Assembly (NCBI GenBank): GCA_003455715.1
Contig: DMQJ01000367.1
Span: 1 to 8,113 of the forward strand
DNA length: 8,113 bases
Source of the DNA: Acidimicrobiaceae bacterium
Lineage (GTDB): Bacteria > Actinomycetota > Acidimicrobiia > Acidimicrobiales > Ilumatobacteraceae
Direction: 5' to 3'
A program made the translations under genes and the position numbers. The stretch's first letter is position 1; the number at the start of each line of letters is the position of its first letter. The notes under the pieces are model-generated. The model saw nothing but the letters and a program-made list of their open reading frames with translations, was not told the origin of the DNA and did not search any database. This document shows, piece after piece, positions 5,874 through 8,113 of this stretch.

Positions 5874-8113
5874 GTGGTACGCCGCAGGCGGGAGGAACGG
5901 AAGGCAGGCACCGACGGTCGCGTCAATCGACCGTCGTCGCGTGTCGGGCGTGTGCTCCGGTTCGGGCCGCGGTCGCTCACCGCAAGGTTGCTGGTGGTGG
6001 CGCTCGTGCCCATGGTGGGCTTGCAGTTCTTCGCCTTCCGCGAGCTCACACGCGAGCGCGACGCTGTCGACGCCGCGGCAACTGCCAATCAGCAGCTTGA
6101 GCTGCTCGCCCACGCAGGTGCACTCGTCGCCCCGCTCTATGCCGAATACGTCGCCACGTTGGGCATCGCTCGAGCGGAGGCGACGGGCATCCCGCGGAAC
6201 GACATCGAACCCACCATCGGCGTCGACTTCGTTCGCATCCTCGATCAGGCCCGCGCCCAGTTCGACCTCGCGGAGATTCGGCTGGAGCGGGCTGTGGAGT
6301 CATTGGGCGACACGTCGGCGGCTGCACAACTCGATGCCCTGCAGTCCGCCTGCGACGAACTCGACCGAATGCGAGCAGCGTTCGACGGCGGCAGCGTGGA
6401 CCCCGCCGATGTCGACCGCGCGTACACGGCGGTGGTCGCAGCGCTGGAGTCGATCCACGCCGAGGCGTTGGCCGTGCTGTCCACCACCGCCGTCACCGTG
6501 CCGCTGCGCAACATTCTCGGTGAGGTCGAGCAGTTGTTGGTGACGCTTCGCTATGGCACCACCGAACTGCGCATGTTTGCCGAGGCCGCCACGCTCGGGT
6601 CCGTAGCGCCGCAGGCCGTGGAGATGCTGAAGACCGCCGGCGCGTTCGACGGTGCCCTCGATCGGCTCGGCTCGAAGCTCACGCCCGAGCTGCGGTTGGA
6701 GCTCGACGAGTTCATGTCGTCGCAGGCGTTCGTCGACCTTGAGCGCTATCGGCCCGACTTCATCGGGCTCGTGATGGTGGCCGAGATGGAAGGCACGCCC
6801 ATCTTCGGGCAGCCCGATGCGTTGGAAGCCATCGTCGGGTTGATGCTCTCGTCGTTCGAGCGGCTTCGTAGGCTGCAGGACCTGGCCGACTCTGTGCTCG
6901 ACAGCGCGGTCGAACGATCAGTGGCCATTGAGGCGCAGGCCGACCAACGGCGTAGCCGAGCAGTGGGGATGATGGCCTACGCCGCGGTGATCAGCTTGGT
7001 GCTGCTGGTGTGGGTGCTGCGGTCGATCCTGCGGCCGCTGCGGCAACTCACTCGCCAGGCTCGCCAGGTGCGCGACGGCGATCTGGCCCTCACCCCGGCG
7101 AAGCCCACCGGCCCCACCGACGTGCGGGTGGTGATGCGCACCTTCGACGACATGGTGTCGACGTTGCGTGCCTACGACCAACAGTTGCGACGCCTCGCCG
7201 ACGGCGACACCGACCTGCAGGTGTCGGTGCCCGGCCCGCTCGGCGATGCGCTGCAACGGTCGGTGAACCATCTCGCTGAGGTGACCCAACGCCTGCAGCA
7301 GTCGGAGGCTGCCGCCACCATGCAGGCACGCACCGATGCGCTCACCGGGCTGGCCAACCGCACGATGGCGTTGGAGCGACTGGCGCAGATGGCGCTCGAG
7401 GCGCGCACCACTGGCCGCAACGGCGCGATCGTTTTCCTCGACCTTGACGGCTTCAAGAGCGTCAACGATTCCGAAGGCCATGCGGAGGGCGACCACATCC
7501 TGGGTGAGATCGGCCGTCGCCTGCGAGTGACCTACCCCGAGTATCTGGTGGCACGCATCGGTGGTGACGAGTTCGTGGTGCTCGTGCCCGACGAAGCCGA
7601 CCGCGAGCGGGTGGTGGGTTTGGCGGGCGACCTCATCACGCTCATCTCGCAACCGTGCGTCGGCACCAGCGGCCGCCTGTACACGCTCACCGCCAGCGCC
7701 GGTGTGGCCATCGTCGATGGCAAGCACGACCCGCTCACCAGCATCGCCCAAGCCGACTCCGCGGTGTACCACGCGAAGGAGCTGGGCCGCAGCCGGGTGG
7801 AGGTGTTCGACTCGAAGCTGGCCCACGAGATCGAAGACCGCGCCGAGATGGCGCTCACCATGCGGCAGGGGCTGGCCGCCGGGCAGTTCTTCCTGGCTCT
7901 CCAACCGATCATCGATGTGGCGACGGGGCACCCGGTGGGCGCTGAAGCGTTGTTGAGGTGGCGTCGGCCCGGCTTCGGCGAGATCCTGCCCAACGACTTC
8001 ATCCCCATCGCCGAACGCACCGACGTGATCATGGATCTGGAGCGCTGGGTGTTGGAGCAGGCGGTGGGCATTCTGCGCGACTGGCGCATCGACCCCGCCA
8101 CCGCTCACCTGCG
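5874..8113 (+). CDS. Membrane sensor with HAMP, GGDEF and EAL domains (cyclic-di-GMP turnover), 3' end outside window
   Basis: Partial gene: 746 codons are visible, starting at a GTG with an in-frame stop 12 bases upstream. After a basic N-terminus come helix 1 (about 36-56), a mostly helical extracytoplasmic region of about 305 residues, helix 2 (about 364-384) and a HAMP linker from about 385 (RPLRQL, then DGDLALTP). A second HAMP-like unit ([14 protein letters not shown], then [12 protein letters not shown]) leads into a coiled-coil connector. The GGDEF domain begins at DALTGLANR (488-496), has [12 protein letters not shown] around 521-532 for metal and GTP binding, and an intact GGDEF motif (563-567), so cyclase activity is plausible. 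The four residues where the RxxD inhibitory site normally sits read YPEY, so product inhibition at that site is probably absent. The EAL domain opens with [11 protein letters not shown] and EALLRWR (Glu691-Ala-Leu) and runs off the edge, so its remaining metal ligands cannot be checked. The outer region might be an NIT-like helical sensor, but I cannot confirm this. The protein makes and/or breaks cyclic-di-GMP in response to an outside signal. Confidence 0.92.
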   Translation, partial: MVRRRREERKAGTDGRVNRPSSRVGRVLRFGPRSLTARLLVVALVPMVGLQFFAFRELTRERDAVDAAATANQQLELLAHAGALVAPLYAEYVATLGIARAEATGIPRNDIEPTIGVDFVRILDQARAQFDLAEIRLERAVESLGDTSAAAQLDALQSACDELDRMRAAFDGGSVDPADVDRAYTAVVAALESIHAEALAVLSTTAVTVPLRNILGEVEQLLVTLRYGTTELRMFAEAATLGSVAPQAVEMLKTAGAFDGALDRLGSKLTPELRLELDEFMSSQAFVDLERYRPDFIGLVMVAEMEGTPIFGQPDALEAIVGLMLSSFERLRRLQDLADSVLDSAVERSVAIEAQADQRRSRAVGMMAYAAVISLVLLVWVLRSILRPLRQLTRQARQVRDGDLALTPAKPTGPTDVRVVMRTFDDMVSTLRAYDQQLRRLADGDTDLQVSVPGPLGDALQRSVNHLAEVTQRLQQSEAAATMQARTDALTGLANRTMALERLAQMALEARTTGRNGAIVFLDLDGFKSVNDSEGHAEGDHILGEIGRRLRVTYPEYLVARIGGDEFVVLVPDEADRERVVGLAGDLITLISQPCVGTSGRLYTLTASAGVAIVDGKHDPLTSIAQADSAVYHAKELGRSRVEVFDSKLAHEIEDRAEMALTMRQGLAAGQFFLALQPIIDVATGHPVGAEALLRWRRPGFGEILPNDFIPIAERTDVIMDLERWVLEQAVGILRDWRIDPATAHL

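Noticed and set aside
5789..6088. A 100-residue N-terminal extension of ilvD
   Set aside because: The open frame continues upstream, but the extra residues are Arg/Ser/Thr-rich, unlike IlvD, and overlap the opposite GGDEF-EAL gene. The ATG at 5788 gives the normal family length.
6918..8108. A 396-codon open frame on the minus strand
   Set aside because: It is antisense to the HAMP-GGDEF-EAL part of the sensor gene, whose motifs fix the true strand.

Overview
The window is GC-rich, with strong G/C preference at third codon positions and long open antisense shadows over every gene. Two of the four genes appear to have leaderless starts: a TANNNT-type -10 box lies 6-7 bases before an ATG or GTG, with no usable ribosome binding site. 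With the gene families present, this suggests an actinobacterium, possibly an Acidimicrobiia-like lineage. The lineage is inferred from style, not from a marker gene.

Layout, left to right. (1) 1-2243, minus strand: a membrane-embedded processive family 2 glycosyltransferase of the cellulose/chitin/poly-GlcNAc synthase type. Its 3' end lies beyond the left edge. (2) 2244-2450: a divergent intergenic region with a ribosome binding site for the synthase, two inverted repeats and a candidate promoter. (3) 2451-4040, plus strand: a membrane-anchored family 18 glycoside hydrolase (chitinase-like) with two C-terminal chitin/cellulose-binding modules. (4) 4041-4072: a 32-base convergent gap with a weak GC hairpin. 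(5) 4073-5788, minus strand: ilvD, dihydroxy-acid dehydratase, complete and ordinary. (6) 5789-5873: an 85-base divergent promoter region. (7) 5874-8113, plus strand: a membrane sensor protein with two transmembrane helices, a helical outer domain, HAMP, GGDEF and the start of an EAL domain. It is cut by the right edge.

How the genes may work together. The synthase and hydrolase are divergent neighbours and could make and trim, or bind, the same beta-linked (possibly N-acetylated) cell-surface polysaccharide. Cyclic-di-GMP often controls such synthases, so the GGDEF-EAL sensor about 3.6 kb away is a tempting regulator. However, ilvD lies between them and no PilZ domain is visible in the part of the synthase present here. 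ilvD is a housekeeping gene of branched-chain amino acid synthesis and looks unrelated. I find no mobile element, CRISPR array, tRNA or rRNA. The most interesting points are the roughly 150-residue helical insertion in the synthase core, the synthase/hydrolase pairing, the palindrome over the hydrolase promoter, and the paired leaderless promoters between ilvD and the GGDEF-EAL gene. None of these alone shows a new biological system.
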